Shown here: positions 1 through 8,418 of the stretch, one piece after another
Layout of the letters: every line of letters starts with the position of its first letter
Numbering within the stretch: position 1 is the stretch's first letter
Source of the DNA: Clostridiales bacterium
GTDB lineage: Bacteria; Bacillota; Clostridia; TANB77; SIG350
Assembly (NCBI GenBank): GCA_015056545.1
Contig: SVGE01000007.1
Coordinates: 19,152 to 83,151, forward strand
Direction: 5' to 3'
DNA length: 64,000 nt
Notes under the pieces: model-generated
What the model was told of the DNA's origin: nothing
What the model saw: only the letters and a program-made list of their open reading frames with translations
Databases searched by the model: none
Position numbers and translations under genes: made by a program

Positions 1-715
1 TTCTATGCGGTTCTTCTCCTACACTTTTTGTTGTAACTTTTGGATGATCTTTTAAAGCATTATGAATAATTTTTCTTTCATAAGCAACCATTGGTTCAAG
101 TGAAATATTTCTACCTGTTCTAACAACATTTCTAGCTACTTTATTAGCTAACATAGTAAGTGATTCTTCTCTTTTTTCCCTGTAATTTTCAATGTTTAAT
201 TGAACTCTAACTCTTCTTTTTATGTTTCTTAATATAACAAGATTTAATATTTTTTGTAAACCATCTAAAGTTTCACCTCTATATCCTATTAAAAATGCAG
301 CTTCCCCACCTGTTAAATTAACTTGAATTGCATTTTCATTAAAAGAAATTTCTTTTTCAATTTTAATATTTTGAACTTTTGCAAAATCATCTAAGAATTT
401 ATTCACAATATTTGAAATTTCGTTTTTTAGTTCATCACTAAATTCATTAATTTCTTCTATTTTATTATATTCTTTTTTCTCATTATTTTTAGCTTTAATA
501 TCTACCTTTGATGTATGATTTTTATTAATTTTTGTTTCATCAATAACTTTTGCTTGTATTATTGCATATCTTGGTGATAAAATACTAAATAATGTTTTAT
601 TAGATTCTTCTAAAACTGTATATTCTATATTATCTTTAGAAGTTTTTAATTCTCTAGCAGCTAATTCAACTGCATCTTCAACGCTTTTCCCTTTAATTTG
701 TATACCTTTATCCAT
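1..715 (-). CDS. khpB: RNA-binding protein KhpB/Jag, partial (C-terminus outside window)
   Basis: This is a cytoplasmic RNA-binding protein of the Jag/KhpB (SpoIIIJ-associated) family. About 238 codons are visible. An N-terminal Jag-N domain (MDKGIQIKGKSVEDAVELAA) is followed by a charged linker, a KH domain with the loop LIGYRGETLDGLQ, and the start of the R3H domain (NYREKREESL, then RTGRNISLEPM). The family partners with KhpA and influences cell elongation and envelope RNAs in related bacteria. The ATG at 715 overlaps the TAA of yidC by one base, so the two genes are translationally coupled, as is usual for this cluster. Only the extreme C-terminus is missing. Confidence 0.93.
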   Translation of the reverse strand, partial: MDKGIQIKGKSVEDAVELAARELKTSKDNIEYTVLEESNKTLFSILSPRYAIIQAKVIDETKINKNHTSKVDIKAKNNEKKEYNKIEEINEFSDELKNEISNIVNKFLDDFAKVQNIKIEKEISFNENAIQVNLTGGEAAFLIGYRGETLDGLQKILNLVILRNIKRRVRVQLNIENYREKREESLTMLANKVARNVVRTGRNISLEPMVAYERKIIHNALKDHPKVTTKSVGEEPHR

Positions 716-1527
716 TAAATGTTTTCCTCCAATTTTTTCATATAATATTTAACATATTTATGTTGTACAATTTGTAATATATTACTAGTTAACCAATATA
801 ATCCCAGACCTAATGGTACTTGATATGCTATATATCCAGATAATATTGGTAACATATAATTCATCATTTTCATAGAATTTTGTGTTTCCTCAAACTGTGG
901 ATTATCTTTGTTTAATTCCTTTTGCATTCTATTAGTTTGAGATATAGAAAATAATGTAACTAATACAGATAGAACTGGTATTATTGCCAAATATAAATTA
1001 GCTTGATTATGAGCAGGAACTTCTCCTAAATTAATACCTAAAAAGTTTAAATCTATTCCTATATTAGCGTCTTTTTTTATTATTTCAATTTCAGGATAAT
1101 ATCTTCCTGTATTTTGTACAATACCCCATTGTGTTTTTAATTGTTCTATTTGTGTGGCATCAAATTTTTTCATATAAGTTAATGGATTTGAAACCATATA
1201 AAACATTGCTAAAATAATTGGTATTTGTATTAAAGATAGTAAACATCCTGAAAAAGGATTGAAATTATTTTCTCTTTGAATTCTAGCAAACTCTTCTGCA
1301 TATTTTTGTTGATCATTTTTATATTTTTCTTGCAACTCCATAAGCATAGGTTGAACCTTTGCCATTTTTTTTGTTTCTTTTTGTTGTTTTATTAATAATG
1401 GAATTAATAATACTTTTGTTACTAATGTAAATAAAATTATAGCTATTCCAAAATTTCCACAAATATTATATAAAAAATTTAGTAAATAGCCTAAAATATT
1501 AGCAAAAAACTTAATTATTTCAAACAT
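715..1527 (-). CDS. yidC: membrane protein insertase YidC/SpoIIIJ
   Basis: This 270-residue Oxa1/YidC-family insertase inserts membrane proteins alone or with SecYEG. It has the bacterial Gram-positive length with five hydrophobic segments. The first core helix (about residues 25-45) carries the groove charge, Lys38, in LFTLVTKVLLIPL. It is followed by a basic cytoplasmic hairpin rich in K and Q, and the C-terminal helices end in the typical GLGLYWLTSNILQ signature. No lipobox cysteine is seen at the N-terminus, unlike bacilli. It lies 10 bases downstream of yidD and overlaps khpB by one base, in the order rpmH-rnpA-yidD-yidC-khpB. Confidence 0.96.
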   Translation of the reverse strand: MFEIIKFFANILGYLLNFLYNICGNFGIAIILFTLVTKVLLIPLLIKQQKETKKMAKVQPMLMELQEKYKNDQQKYAEEFARIQRENNFNPFSGCLLSLIQIPIILAMFYMVSNPLTYMKKFDATQIEQLKTQWGIVQNTGRYYPEIEIIKKDANIGIDLNFLGINLGEVPAHNQANLYLAIIPVLSVLVTLFSISQTNRMQKELNKDNPQFEETQNSMKMMNYMLPILSGYIAYQVPLGLGLYWLTSNILQIVQHKYVKYYMKKLEENI

Positions 1528-1537
1528 ATTTTCTCCT

Positions 1538-1747
1538 CTATATTAATGGATCATATCCACCTTTGCAAAATGGATTACATCTTAATATTCTTTTTATTCC
1601 TAACCAAATTCCTTTTAAAACACCATATTTTTCAATAGCCTGTTTTGTATATTCAGAACAAGTTGGAGTAAATCTACAGCTATTTCCAATAATCGGTGAA
1701 AGTGTTTTTTTATATACATTAATTAAAAAAATACAAACCTTTTTCAT
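1538..1747 (-). CDS. yidD: membrane protein insertion efficiency factor YidD
   Basis: This 69-residue member of the YidD (UPF0161) family is an amphipathic membrane-peripheral protein that assists YidC. The diagnostic block [20 protein letters not shown] is present, followed by the conserved [12 protein letters not shown] near the C-terminus. The ATG overlaps the rnpA TGA by four bases (ATGA), so translation is coupled to rnpA. Length and position are normal for the family. Confidence 0.95.
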   Translation of the reverse strand: MKKVCIFLINVYKKTLSPIIGNSCRFTPTCSEYTKQAIEKYGVLKGIWLGIKRILRCNPFCKGGYDPLI

Positions 1748-2085
1748 ATTAATTCACTTTCTTTCATTAACTTTTGTAAATCTTCTAAAATATCTGTACT
1801 TTTTAAATTTTTCACTTCATTTTTTGTTTTCCACATAATAATAAGCTTGTACCCTTTTTGTATATCTTTTTCAATTTTTGTATAAGCTTCTCTTATTATT
1901 CTCCTAGTCCTATTACGAAAAACACTATTTCCTGCTTTTCTACTAACAACAAAACCTATTTTATTTTTAGTTTCATCATTTTCCTTCATTAAATATACTC
2001 TAATATATTTACCAGAATACCATTTTCCTTTTTGTAATATTCTTTTAAATTCATAATTTTTCTTTAAAGTAATAGTATTTTTCAT
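1744..2085 (-). CDS. rnpA: ribonuclease P protein component
   Basis: This is the 113-residue protein subunit of RNase P, which assists the catalytic RNA in maturing tRNA 5' ends. The family signature is clear: [24 protein letters not shown] contains the RNR motif that contacts the RNA (about residues 45-68). The start has a good GGAAA-type ribosome binding site. The gene lies just behind rpmH and overlaps yidD by four bases. A hairpin at 2109-2130 separates it from rpmH and may tune expression. Confidence 0.96.
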   Translation of the reverse strand: MKNTITLKKNYEFKRILQKGKWYSGKYIRVYLMKENDETKNKIGFVVSRKAGNSVFRNRTRRIIREAYTKIEKDIQKGYKLIIMWKTKNEVKNLKSTDILEDLQKLMKESELI

Positions 2086-2108
2086 AATTTCCTTTCATTG
2101 CAAAGAAA

Positions 2109-2130
2109 GACTACAATCTTTTTTGCAGTC
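2109..2130 (-). terminator. weak hairpin between rpmH and rnpA
   Basis: On the minus strand GACTGCAA and TTGTAGTC form an 8-bp stem with one G.U pair and an AAAAGA loop, followed by TTTCTTTG. The T-run is short, so it is more likely a partial terminator or processing site within the rpmH-rnpA transcript than a full stop. Confidence 0.4.
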
Positions 2131-2132
2131 TT

Positions 2133-2267
2133 CTAAGCACAAAGTTTTTTTCTTCCTTTTAATTTTCTTCTTTTTAAAACTTTAATTCCATTAGCTGTAC
2201 TCATTCTTTTTCTGAAACCGTGTTCTTTAGCTCTTTGTCTTTTTTTAGGTTGATATGTTCTTTTCAT
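2133..2267 (-). CDS. rpmH: 50S ribosomal protein L34
   Basis: This 44-residue L34 begins [20 protein letters not shown] and ends in a basic run, exactly the family pattern and length. It is preceded by a strong ribosome binding site (GGGAGGTG at 2273-2280). It is the first gene of the minus-strand rpmH-rnpA-yidD-yidC-khpB operon. dnaA, normally the divergent neighbour, is 4.5 kb away. Confidence 0.97.
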   Translation of the reverse strand: MKRTYQPKKRQRAKEHGFRKRMSTANGIKVLKRRKLKGRKKLCA

Positions 2268-2331
2268 TTTTGCACCTCCCATAGATTATTTTTTTATATA
2301 AAAATATATTTTCACACATAAATGCTTATCA

Positions 2332-2360
2332 ATTATATATTATGTAACCAAATTTGTCAA
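2332..2360 (-). promoter_or_regulatory. consensus sigma-A promoter of the rpmH operon
   Basis: Read on the minus strand, TTGACA (2360-2355) and TATAAT (2337-2332) are both perfect consensus hexamers separated by exactly 17 bases. It lies 65-90 bases upstream of rpmH, pointing into it. Confidence 0.85.
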
Positions 2361-2502
2361 CAGAATAGCTTTATTTTGTTTAAAAAAATACTAATAATAT
2401 ATTTATATTTTTAACAAGTTATGTCAACGAAATGTTTTATTTTGTCATATAATGTGATATAATGTATATATAATATTGTTTTGTACGAAAGGAGGAATTA
2501 AA

Positions 2503-3165
2503 ATGAATATTAAAAATATATTAAAATACTTTTTAAGAATTAATTTAATAATTATTTTTATTTTCTCTTTTTCATATACAATAACTATTTCCCTTGAAGG
2601 AGATATTTCTAATTTAAAAACAGAAATTAATAATAGAAAAACAGTTATAGAAACAAAACCTAAATATGAAGAAATATGTATTTCAGAAAGATATACAACT
2701 TTTAATGGTAACCAAATAAATAGAACAACAAATATTAAATTAGCTACAGATTTTATTAATGGAACAATACTTCAACCTGGTGAAGAGTTCTCATACAACA
2801 CAGTAGTTGGAAAACGTACTTCTAGTAGAGGTTTTAAAGCAGCTGATGGTTTTGTAAAAGACCTTGAAAATGGTGGATATAAAACACAAAAGATGATTGG
2901 CGGAGGAATTTGCCAAGTATCTTCAACCCTACATATGTCAGTAAAATCTGCCAAATTAAAAGTAACTGAAAGAAAAGTTCATGGAATGCCTGTTTCATAT
3001 TGTTCTAGAGCTGATGAAGCTACAGTTTCATGGGGCACAATAGATTTTAAATTTGTTAATAATACAGAAAATAAAATACGAATTGAAGCATACATAGAAA
3101 ATAATACAAAAAATGTTCCATATAAAGTTGTTTGTAAGATATGGAAAACTGTAGAAGTTAAATAA
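2503..3165 (+). CDS. VanW-domain membrane-anchored envelope protein
   Basis: This 220-residue protein has one N-terminal membrane helix (about residues 8-28) followed by an extracytoplasmic VanW domain. The VanW signatures are visible: LQPGEEFSYNTVVGKR, the glycine-rich GGGICQVSSTLH, and the closing VSWGTIDFKFVNNT. VanW domains occur in surface proteins and vancomycin-resistance clusters; the biochemical role is unsettled. I chose the ATG at 2503 because AAAGGAGG sits just upstream, rather than an upstream TTG. It stands between rpmH and the envelope genes at 3208-6507, and ends in a shared bidirectional terminator. Confidence 0.85.
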   Translation: MNIKNILKYFLRINLIIIFIFSFSYTITISLEGDISNLKTEINNRKTVIETKPKYEEICISERYTTFNGNQINRTTNIKLATDFINGTILQPGEEFSYNTVVGKRTSSRGFKAADGFVKDLENGGYKTQKMIGGGICQVSSTLHMSVKSAKLKVTERKVHGMPVSYCSRADEATVSWGTIDFKFVNNTENKIRIEAYIENNTKNVPYKVVCKIWKTVEVK

Positions 3166-3198
3166 AAAACTTTTAGAAATCTATTCTAAAAGTTTTTT
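3164..3198. terminator. bidirectional terminator
   Basis: Perfect 15-bp inverted repeat (3164-3178 with 3184-3198) and a 5-base loop, with A-run and T-run at either end. It serves both the VanW gene and the convergent sulfatase gene. Confidence 0.85.
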
Positions 3199-3207
3199 AT
3201 TTTGTTT

Positions 3208-5070
3208 TTATTCTTTTTCTGCAAAATAATCTGTTGTAATTATTTTATCATTTATTTGTTTTATTTTATTTATATAAATATTAGTATTATATATATATTG
3301 TTTCTGCTCTTCTGTATAATTTTCATCATATCCTTTATAATATATTTCTCCATCATACCAATAACCATTTGGAAAATATACTAATCCTTTATATTCATTA
3401 TCAAATATATCTCTACCAATATAATATTTTGAATTTTCAAAACCTAATAAATTGTTTATTGTTGGTAACAAATCTATTGTGCTTGCTACTTTATCTATTT
3501 GCATTGGTTCAATATCTTTTGAATATATAAAAAATGGTACTTTTTCATATATATCTGAGCCGGCTTGTTTAGTCAATTCAGCTAGTTTTTCTTTATCTTC
3601 TATTGCATATGCAAAATGATCTGTAAATGCTATTATTACTGTATTTTCTAATAATCCATCATTTTCTAATCTTTCAAGTAGTATTCTAAAAAATTCATCT
3701 GTATCATGTGTTAAAATATTTGCATTTCTAAACTCTTCTACAATACTTTCATCATTTAGTTCTGGATATTTTTCTCGTGCTTGAATAAGTTTTTTATCTT
3801 CTACTGTATATGGAAGATGTGCTGTATATGTTATTATAAAATCATAAAATTTTTCGTTTTCAATCATTTTATTATATATTTCATCACTAGTAACAGTTTC
3901 ACTATCTAATACTGCTTTTTCAGTTTCTATATAATCCATAAAACACACATATTCTTCATATCCAAAACGTTTATGCATTGGCTCTCTATTATAGAATTCT
4001 CTTGTATTAAAATGAAAAGATTTTGAAGTATATCCATTATCTTTAAATACATTCCCTATTCCATTTGGAAATATATTTTTAGTAAGTATTGATGCTGATG
4101 AAATTGTTGATGGACAGTAATATCCTGTATTAAACGCAAATTCAGCATTAAATGTATAACCTGTACCTACTGTTGGCATATAGAAATTAGTAAAATTAAT
4201 TCCATTATCCATCATATATTTTATTGTAGGAGTATATTCTTCTGTAATAAGCCAGTCATCCATGCTTTCCATCATAACAACTATTACATTTTTATCTTTA
4301 AATATACCTGTCATTTCATTTTGTTTAAAATCTTCTTTTTCTTCAAAATATTTATCTATTTCTTTATGAATAGCTTCTGTATCTTCTTTTAGTCCAGCAA
4401 TTCCTTTTACAATACTTTTAAAAGTATATTGGTAAAAACCTGCAATATTTAAAGATTGATTAGCATCTGTAAAAGCATCATATATTAATGTTGGTCTTTG
4501 CCAAAATTCCCATGCTCCTTCTTCTAAATCTTTTTTTGTATTATAATCCATTAATTTTTCAAGAGAAATTAGAATTGTACATGTTATTAATAAAATCAAC
4601 ATTTTCTTTTTGCTTAATTTATTTTCTGTCCATAATATACAAGTAATAATTATTGAAGATATATATAATATTGCTATTAATATAAATTTAATATTTATAT
4701 TAGATAAAATATATCCAATGTAATCTGTAACTTCAGAAACTAAAAATATATTATTTATCCATAAATATTGTGAAAATATATTATAGTAAATATAGTTTGC
4801 TGCAAAATATATTCCAAAAGATAATGTTATTATTATATAAAGTATTCTACCAATCTTTTTAGGCATAATAACCCAACAAATAAATATCATCAATGTTATC
4901 CAACAAATACTAAATAAAACAGGGACAATATAATATATTGGTTCAGAAATATATATAAAGTTAACAATATATCTTAAAAACACGTCTGCAGTAACTAATG
5001 GAAATGCTGCAAATATACAAAATATAATATTATATAATAGTGTATTTTTATTTTCCAATAATTTTTTCAT
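3208..5070 (-). CDS. LTA synthase-like phosphoglycerol transferase (sulfatase family)
   Basis: This 620-residue protein has five N-terminal membrane helices (within about residues 10-190) and a large extracellular sulfatase-fold domain. Family motifs are VIVVMMESMDDW (metal binding), the GTGYTFNAEF segment carrying the likely catalytic threonine, and IAFTDHFAYA near the C-terminal metal site. Lipoteichoic-acid synthases and related enzymes transfer glycerol-phosphate from phosphatidylglycerol to glycolipid or polysaccharide. The true substrate cannot be read from sequence. The GTG/ATG region is only 3 bases downstream of the glycosyltransferase at 5074-6507, so the two are co-transcribed and probably act on one envelope polymer. 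Confidence 0.88.
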   Translation of the reverse strand: MKKLLENKNTLLYNIIFCIFAAFPLVTADVFLRYIVNFIYISEPIYYIVPVLFSICWITLMIFICWVIMPKKIGRILYIIITLSFGIYFAANYIYYNIFSQYLWINNIFLVSEVTDYIGYILSNINIKFILIAILYISSIIITCILWTENKLSKKKMLILLITCTILISLEKLMDYNTKKDLEEGAWEFWQRPTLIYDAFTDANQSLNIAGFYQYTFKSIVKGIAGLKEDTEAIHKEIDKYFEEKEDFKQNEMTGIFKDKNVIVVMMESMDDWLITEEYTPTIKYMMDNGINFTNFYMPTVGTGYTFNAEFAFNTGYYCPSTISSASILTKNIFPNGIGNVFKDNGYTSKSFHFNTREFYNREPMHKRFGYEEYVCFMDYIETEKAVLDSETVTSDEIYNKMIENEKFYDFIITYTAHLPYTVEDKKLIQAREKYPELNDESIVEEFRNANILTHDTDEFFRILLERLENDGLLENTVIIAFTDHFAYAIEDKEKLAELTKQAGSDIYEKVPFFIYSKDIEPMQIDKVASTIDLLPTINNLLGFENSKYYIGRDIFDNEYKGLVYFPNGYWYDGEIYYKGYDENYTEEQKQYIYNTNIYINKIKQINDKIITTDYFAEKE

Positions 5071-5073
5071 ATA

Positions 5074-6507
5074 CTATTCCCTTCTTTTTTCAATAACTTT
5101 TTCTATTCCTAATGATGAAAACCAAATAAATAAATATGATACAATAAATGAATATCTAGGTTGAATTTCAATTATGGAAAATACTAAAATATATCCACCT
5201 ATTAATATATACATAAAATTAATTAATTTGTTTTCATTATTTTTTAGCCCTATTATACTAAATGTTAAAATACCTATATTAAATATATTATAGAAAACAT
5301 CTATAATATGTAGATTATAATTTGTTCCTAATGTAGCCCAATATACTCCTCCATTACTTCCATTTCCCCACATTATTCCTATTTTCTTAATTAATAAAGT
5401 AATAATTTTAATAATTGGTGTTTCTTTTATTCTATTTACTACATATTCCTTACATTCATTTTCAAAATTTTCATTTTTTAAATTATCATTTATATATTTG
5501 CCATCTTGTTCATTCCACATTCCATTACTTTCAATATTTGTTCCTTTTAATATAGAAGTTATACTTGGTTCTACTGCATCATATAATGGTCTTTCTATTA
5601 TACCTGTAAATAATAATATTGAACTTACTAAACATGTAATAAAAATATATCCTAATACTACACATAAACAATTTATTATTCTTCTATTTTTCTTAAAAAA
5701 TATTATATATACACAAACTGCGATTAATATAACTATTGCTATTGCTCTAAATAAATTTGCTATACCTAAAATTATTCCTGTAATTAATAATAAAATATTT
5801 TCCTTTAAAATATTTTTTCTATCTTTAAATTCATCTAATTTAATAGTATTAAATAATAGTAATATTCCAATTAAATATGTCCATATAACTAAATTTTCTG
5901 TACAATATGTTGATATATATGCTATAAAAGCAGGGAATATTGAAGCTATTATTAAACATATTAATTGGCCTTTTTCTGTTTTTAATATTTTTTTAGATAT
6001 AATATATATTAAAAACATTGAAAAAATAGAAAATATTAAATTAATAAATTTATATACTATTAAATGCGAAGTAGGGAATAGCTTTATTAAAAAACTCATA
6101 TATATTAAACTTGGTATTAAATGTGGAAATCTTGCAAAATATCCAAAACCATATAATTCATAAAAGTTACCATTTAAAAGTTGTTTTGCTGAATTATACA
6201 TTGTTAAATAATCTGATACAATTGGTGTATTAATATTTAAAAGCCAAAAAACTCTTAAAACAGTTCCAAATAGCATTATTAATATTATTTTCTTTTTTTT
6301 AGATATTTTACTTTTTAATATAAAAATATCTATTAATATAGTTAATATATACATTATTATTAATATAATATTAAAATTGCTTAATACAAATTTATTTTTA
6401 TATATTTCTGTACTTATTGAAAATATATTTCCTATAATCATTCCTATAAAAATTATAAGTAGTGATATTCTCATAAAAATATTTAAGTATTTTTCTACTT
6501 TATTCAA
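5074..6507 (-). CDS. polytopic GT-C glycosyltransferase (ArnT/GT39-like)
   Basis: This 477-residue integral membrane protein has about ten or eleven helices. The first outer loop contains an acidic segment (NTPIVSDYLTMYNSAKQLL, about residues 93-112), typical of GT-C enzymes that use lipid-phosphate sugars as donors. A large extracellular loop lies at about residues 310-360 before the final helices. It is very AT-rich (Ile, Leu, Phe, Asn). It is co-directional with and 3 bases upstream of the LTA synthase-like gene, suggesting glycosylation of the same envelope polymer. Substrate is unknown. Confidence 0.75.
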   Translation of the reverse strand: MNKVEKYLNIFMRISLLIIFIGMIIGNIFSISTEIYKNKFVLSNFNIILIIMYILTILIDIFILKSKISKKKKIILIMLFGTVLRVFWLLNINTPIVSDYLTMYNSAKQLLNGNFYELYGFGYFARFPHLIPSLIYMSFLIKLFPTSHLIVYKFINLIFSIFSMFLIYIISKKILKTEKGQLICLIIASIFPAFIAYISTYCTENLVIWTYLIGILLLFNTIKLDEFKDRKNILKENILLLITGIILGIANLFRAIAIVILIAVCVYIIFFKKNRRIINCLCVVLGYIFITCLVSSILLFTGIIERPLYDAVEPSITSILKGTNIESNGMWNEQDGKYINDNLKNENFENECKEYVVNRIKETPIIKIITLLIKKIGIMWGNGSNGGVYWATLGTNYNLHIIDVFYNIFNIGILTFSIIGLKNNENKLINFMYILIGGYILVFSIIEIQPRYSFIVSYLFIWFSSLGIEKVIEKRRE

Positions 6508-6635
6508 TTTAAAAATCCTTTCAATTTGTTATTTCAACATTATAATATATTATTTTATATAACAAGTCAATTAAATATACCTATAATTTATAATTTAATT
6601 GTGTTCAAACACATAGCATATAAGCTTTTCATGAC

Positions 6636-6656
6636 TTATCCACATTTTTTTCCACA
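6636..6656 (+). promoter_or_regulatory. DnaA boxes upstream of dnaA
   Basis: TTATCCACA (6636-6644) is the perfect DnaA-box consensus, and TTTTCCACA (6648-6656) is a close variant in the same direction. They sit just upstream of the dnaA promoter, consistent with autoregulation and with a bipartite origin spanning dnaA. Confidence 0.8.
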
Positions 6657-6683
6657 ATTTTTATTCTTTTTTCAAAAAACATA

Positions 6684-6712
6684 TTGATTATTTAAAAAAC
6701 TTTTGATATATT
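6684..6712 (+). promoter_or_regulatory. dnaA promoter
   Basis: TTGATT (6684-6689), a 17-base spacer and TATATT (6707-6712) form a good sigma-A promoter 77 bases before the chosen dnaA start. The DnaA boxes lie immediately upstream. Confidence 0.65.
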
Positions 6713-6788
6713 TAGGGAAGTAAAGAATGAGATAATTATTAATAACAATTAATAGTTGTTAATACAAAAATATAAAGGTGGTGCAAAA

Positions 6789-8108
6789 TTGGAAAACTTT
6801 ATAGACACTTGGGACAAGGTTATAGAAATATTAAAACCTGAAATGCCTAGTATAAGTTTAGATACTTGGATAAAACCATTAGAATTAGTTGAAAAAACTG
6901 ATACTAAATTAATATTTAAAGCACAACAAGATTACCAAAAAACTATTGTTGAAACAAGATATCTATCATTATTAAAAACAGCTTTATCATATGTAACTAA
7001 AAGAGATTATGATATTTCAATAATTCTTTCTGAAAAAGCTGAAAAAACTGATGAAGATGTTATTTCAAATATTTATGGATATTCAAATACTTGTTTAAAT
7101 CCTAAATATACTTTTGATAATTTTGTTATAGGAAATAATACTAGATTTGCACATGCTGCATGTTTAGCTGTTGCTGAAGCTCCTTCAACAGCATATAATC
7201 CATTATTTATATATGGTGGAGTAGGGCTTGGTAAAACTCACTTAATGCATGCTATTGGTAATTTCATGATAGAAAGAGATCCTAATGCAAAAGTATTATA
7301 TGTAACATCTGAAAGATTTTTAAATGATTTAGTAAATGCTATTGGTGAAAATAAAAATGAAGAATTTAGATTAAAATATAGAAATATTGATTTATTATTA
7401 ATAGATGATATTCAATTCATAGCTAAAAAAGAAAGATGTCAAGAAGAGTTTTTCCACACATTTAATACTTTATATGAACAAGGTAAACAAATAGTATTAA
7501 CAAGTGATAAACCACCAAAAGATATAAATCCGTTAGAAGAAAGATTAAAATCTAGGTTTGAATGGGGATTAATTGCAGACATTCAACCACCAGAATATGA
7601 AACAAGGTTAGCAATTTTGAGAAAAAAAGCTCAAAATGAAAAAATAGTAATTGATGATGATATTTTAGCACATATAGCACAAAAAATTGACTCAAACATT
7701 AGGGAATTAGAAGGTACACTAAATAAAATTATTGCAGAAGCTTCACTTACTAATAGTCCAATCACAATGGAATGTGCACTAAAAGCAATTAGTCATATGT
7801 CATCTTCAAATTCAAGATTATTAACATCTTCATTAATAATTGAAACAGTAGCAAGATATTTTGATATTACAGTAGAAGACATGCTTAAACCAACAAGGGA
7901 AGCAAGTATAGCTCTTCCAAGACAAATTGCAATGTATTTGTGTAGAGAAATGGCAAATATGTCTTATCCTAAAATATCTGCTGATTTTAAGAAAAAAGAT
8001 CACACTACTGTTATGCATGCTTGTTCAAAAATCTCTAAAGAAATAAAAGAGAAGTATGATGTTAGACAAGCTGTGGATAACATTAAAGAATTGTTGATAA
8101 CTAAATAG
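6789..8108 (+). CDS. dnaA: chromosomal replication initiator protein DnaA
   Basis: This 439-residue initiator binds DnaA boxes and opens oriC. Domain I is at the N-terminus (ENFIDTWDKVIEILKPEM). The AAA+ domain III has Walker A GGVGLGKTH (about residue 140) and Walker B LLLIDDIQF. Domain IV carries the DNA-binding signature ending DHTTVMHACSKI. I start it at TTG 6789 because AAAGGTGGTG lies 7 bases upstream and the resulting N-terminus matches the family. An in-frame TTG at 6756 lacks a ribosome binding site. It is followed by the origin region and dnaN. Confidence 0.96.
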   Translation: MENFIDTWDKVIEILKPEMPSISLDTWIKPLELVEKTDTKLIFKAQQDYQKTIVETRYLSLLKTALSYVTKRDYDISIILSEKAEKTDEDVISNIYGYSNTCLNPKYTFDNFVIGNNTRFAHAACLAVAEAPSTAYNPLFIYGGVGLGKTHLMHAIGNFMIERDPNAKVLYVTSERFLNDLVNAIGENKNEEFRLKYRNIDLLLIDDIQFIAKKERCQEEFFHTFNTLYEQGKQIVLTSDKPPKDINPLEERLKSRFEWGLIADIQPPEYETRLAILRKKAQNEKIVIDDDILAHIAQKIDSNIRELEGTLNKIIAEASLTNSPITMECALKAISHMSSSNSRLLTSSLIIETVARYFDITVEDMLKPTREASIALPRQIAMYLCREMANMSYPKISADFKKKDHTTVMHACSKISKEIKEKYDVRQAVDNIKELLITK

Positions 8109-8115
8109 CCCTTAT

Positions 8116-8185
8116 TTCCGTAGTTTGAGAGCATATTTTACATAATTATATAAAATATGACAAATTTAAAATCCTACTTACGGAA
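8116..8185. repeat. nested inverted repeats between dnaA and dnaN
   Basis: An outer pair TTCCGTA (8116-8122) and TACGGAA (8179-8185) encloses an inner perfect 9-bp pair CATATTTTA (8132-8140) and TAAAATATG (8151-8159). No T-run follows, so it is not a standard terminator. It abuts the DnaA-box cluster and could be a structural part of the origin. Confidence 0.6.
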
Positions 8186-8197
8186 CAGCTACAAAGG

Positions 8198-8400
8198 TTA
8201 TCAACATCTAATTGTGAATTGCTTGTGGACAAACTGTTGATAAGTTAGTTTTACACAATTTGAAAAAAATATGAACATTTTATTCATTGTTTTTCCACAA
8301 AGTTATACACAAGATAAAATATAGGCATTTTAATAGTTTAACTGGTTTTCCACAAAATCCACAGGACTTACTATTATTATTACTATAAAATATTATATAT
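8198..8400. other. oriC: replication origin (oriC) with DnaA-box cluster
   Basis: At least six DnaA-box-like 9-mers lie between dnaA and dnaN: TTATCAACA (8198-8206), reverse-strand TTGTCCACA (8224-8232), reverse-strand TTATCAACA (8235-8243), TTTTCCACA (8291-8299), TTATACACA (8303-8311) and TTTTCCACA (8346-8354). An AT-only stretch at about 8375-8403, rich in TATTAT, is a candidate unwinding element. The arrangement fits firmicute origins; actual origin activity is inferred. Confidence 0.85.
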
Positions 8401-8418
8401 ATTAAAGGAGTAAATTTT

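Noticed and set aside
2476..2502. Upstream start (TTG) for the VanW gene
   Set aside because: The AAAGGAGG ribosome site would lie inside the coding region, and the ATG at 2503 is ideally spaced from it.
5498..6163. Long open frame on the plus strand inside the GT-C gene
   Set aside because: It is the antisense shadow of an AT-rich, Ile/Asn-rich gene; it has no ribosome site and no protein-like domain.
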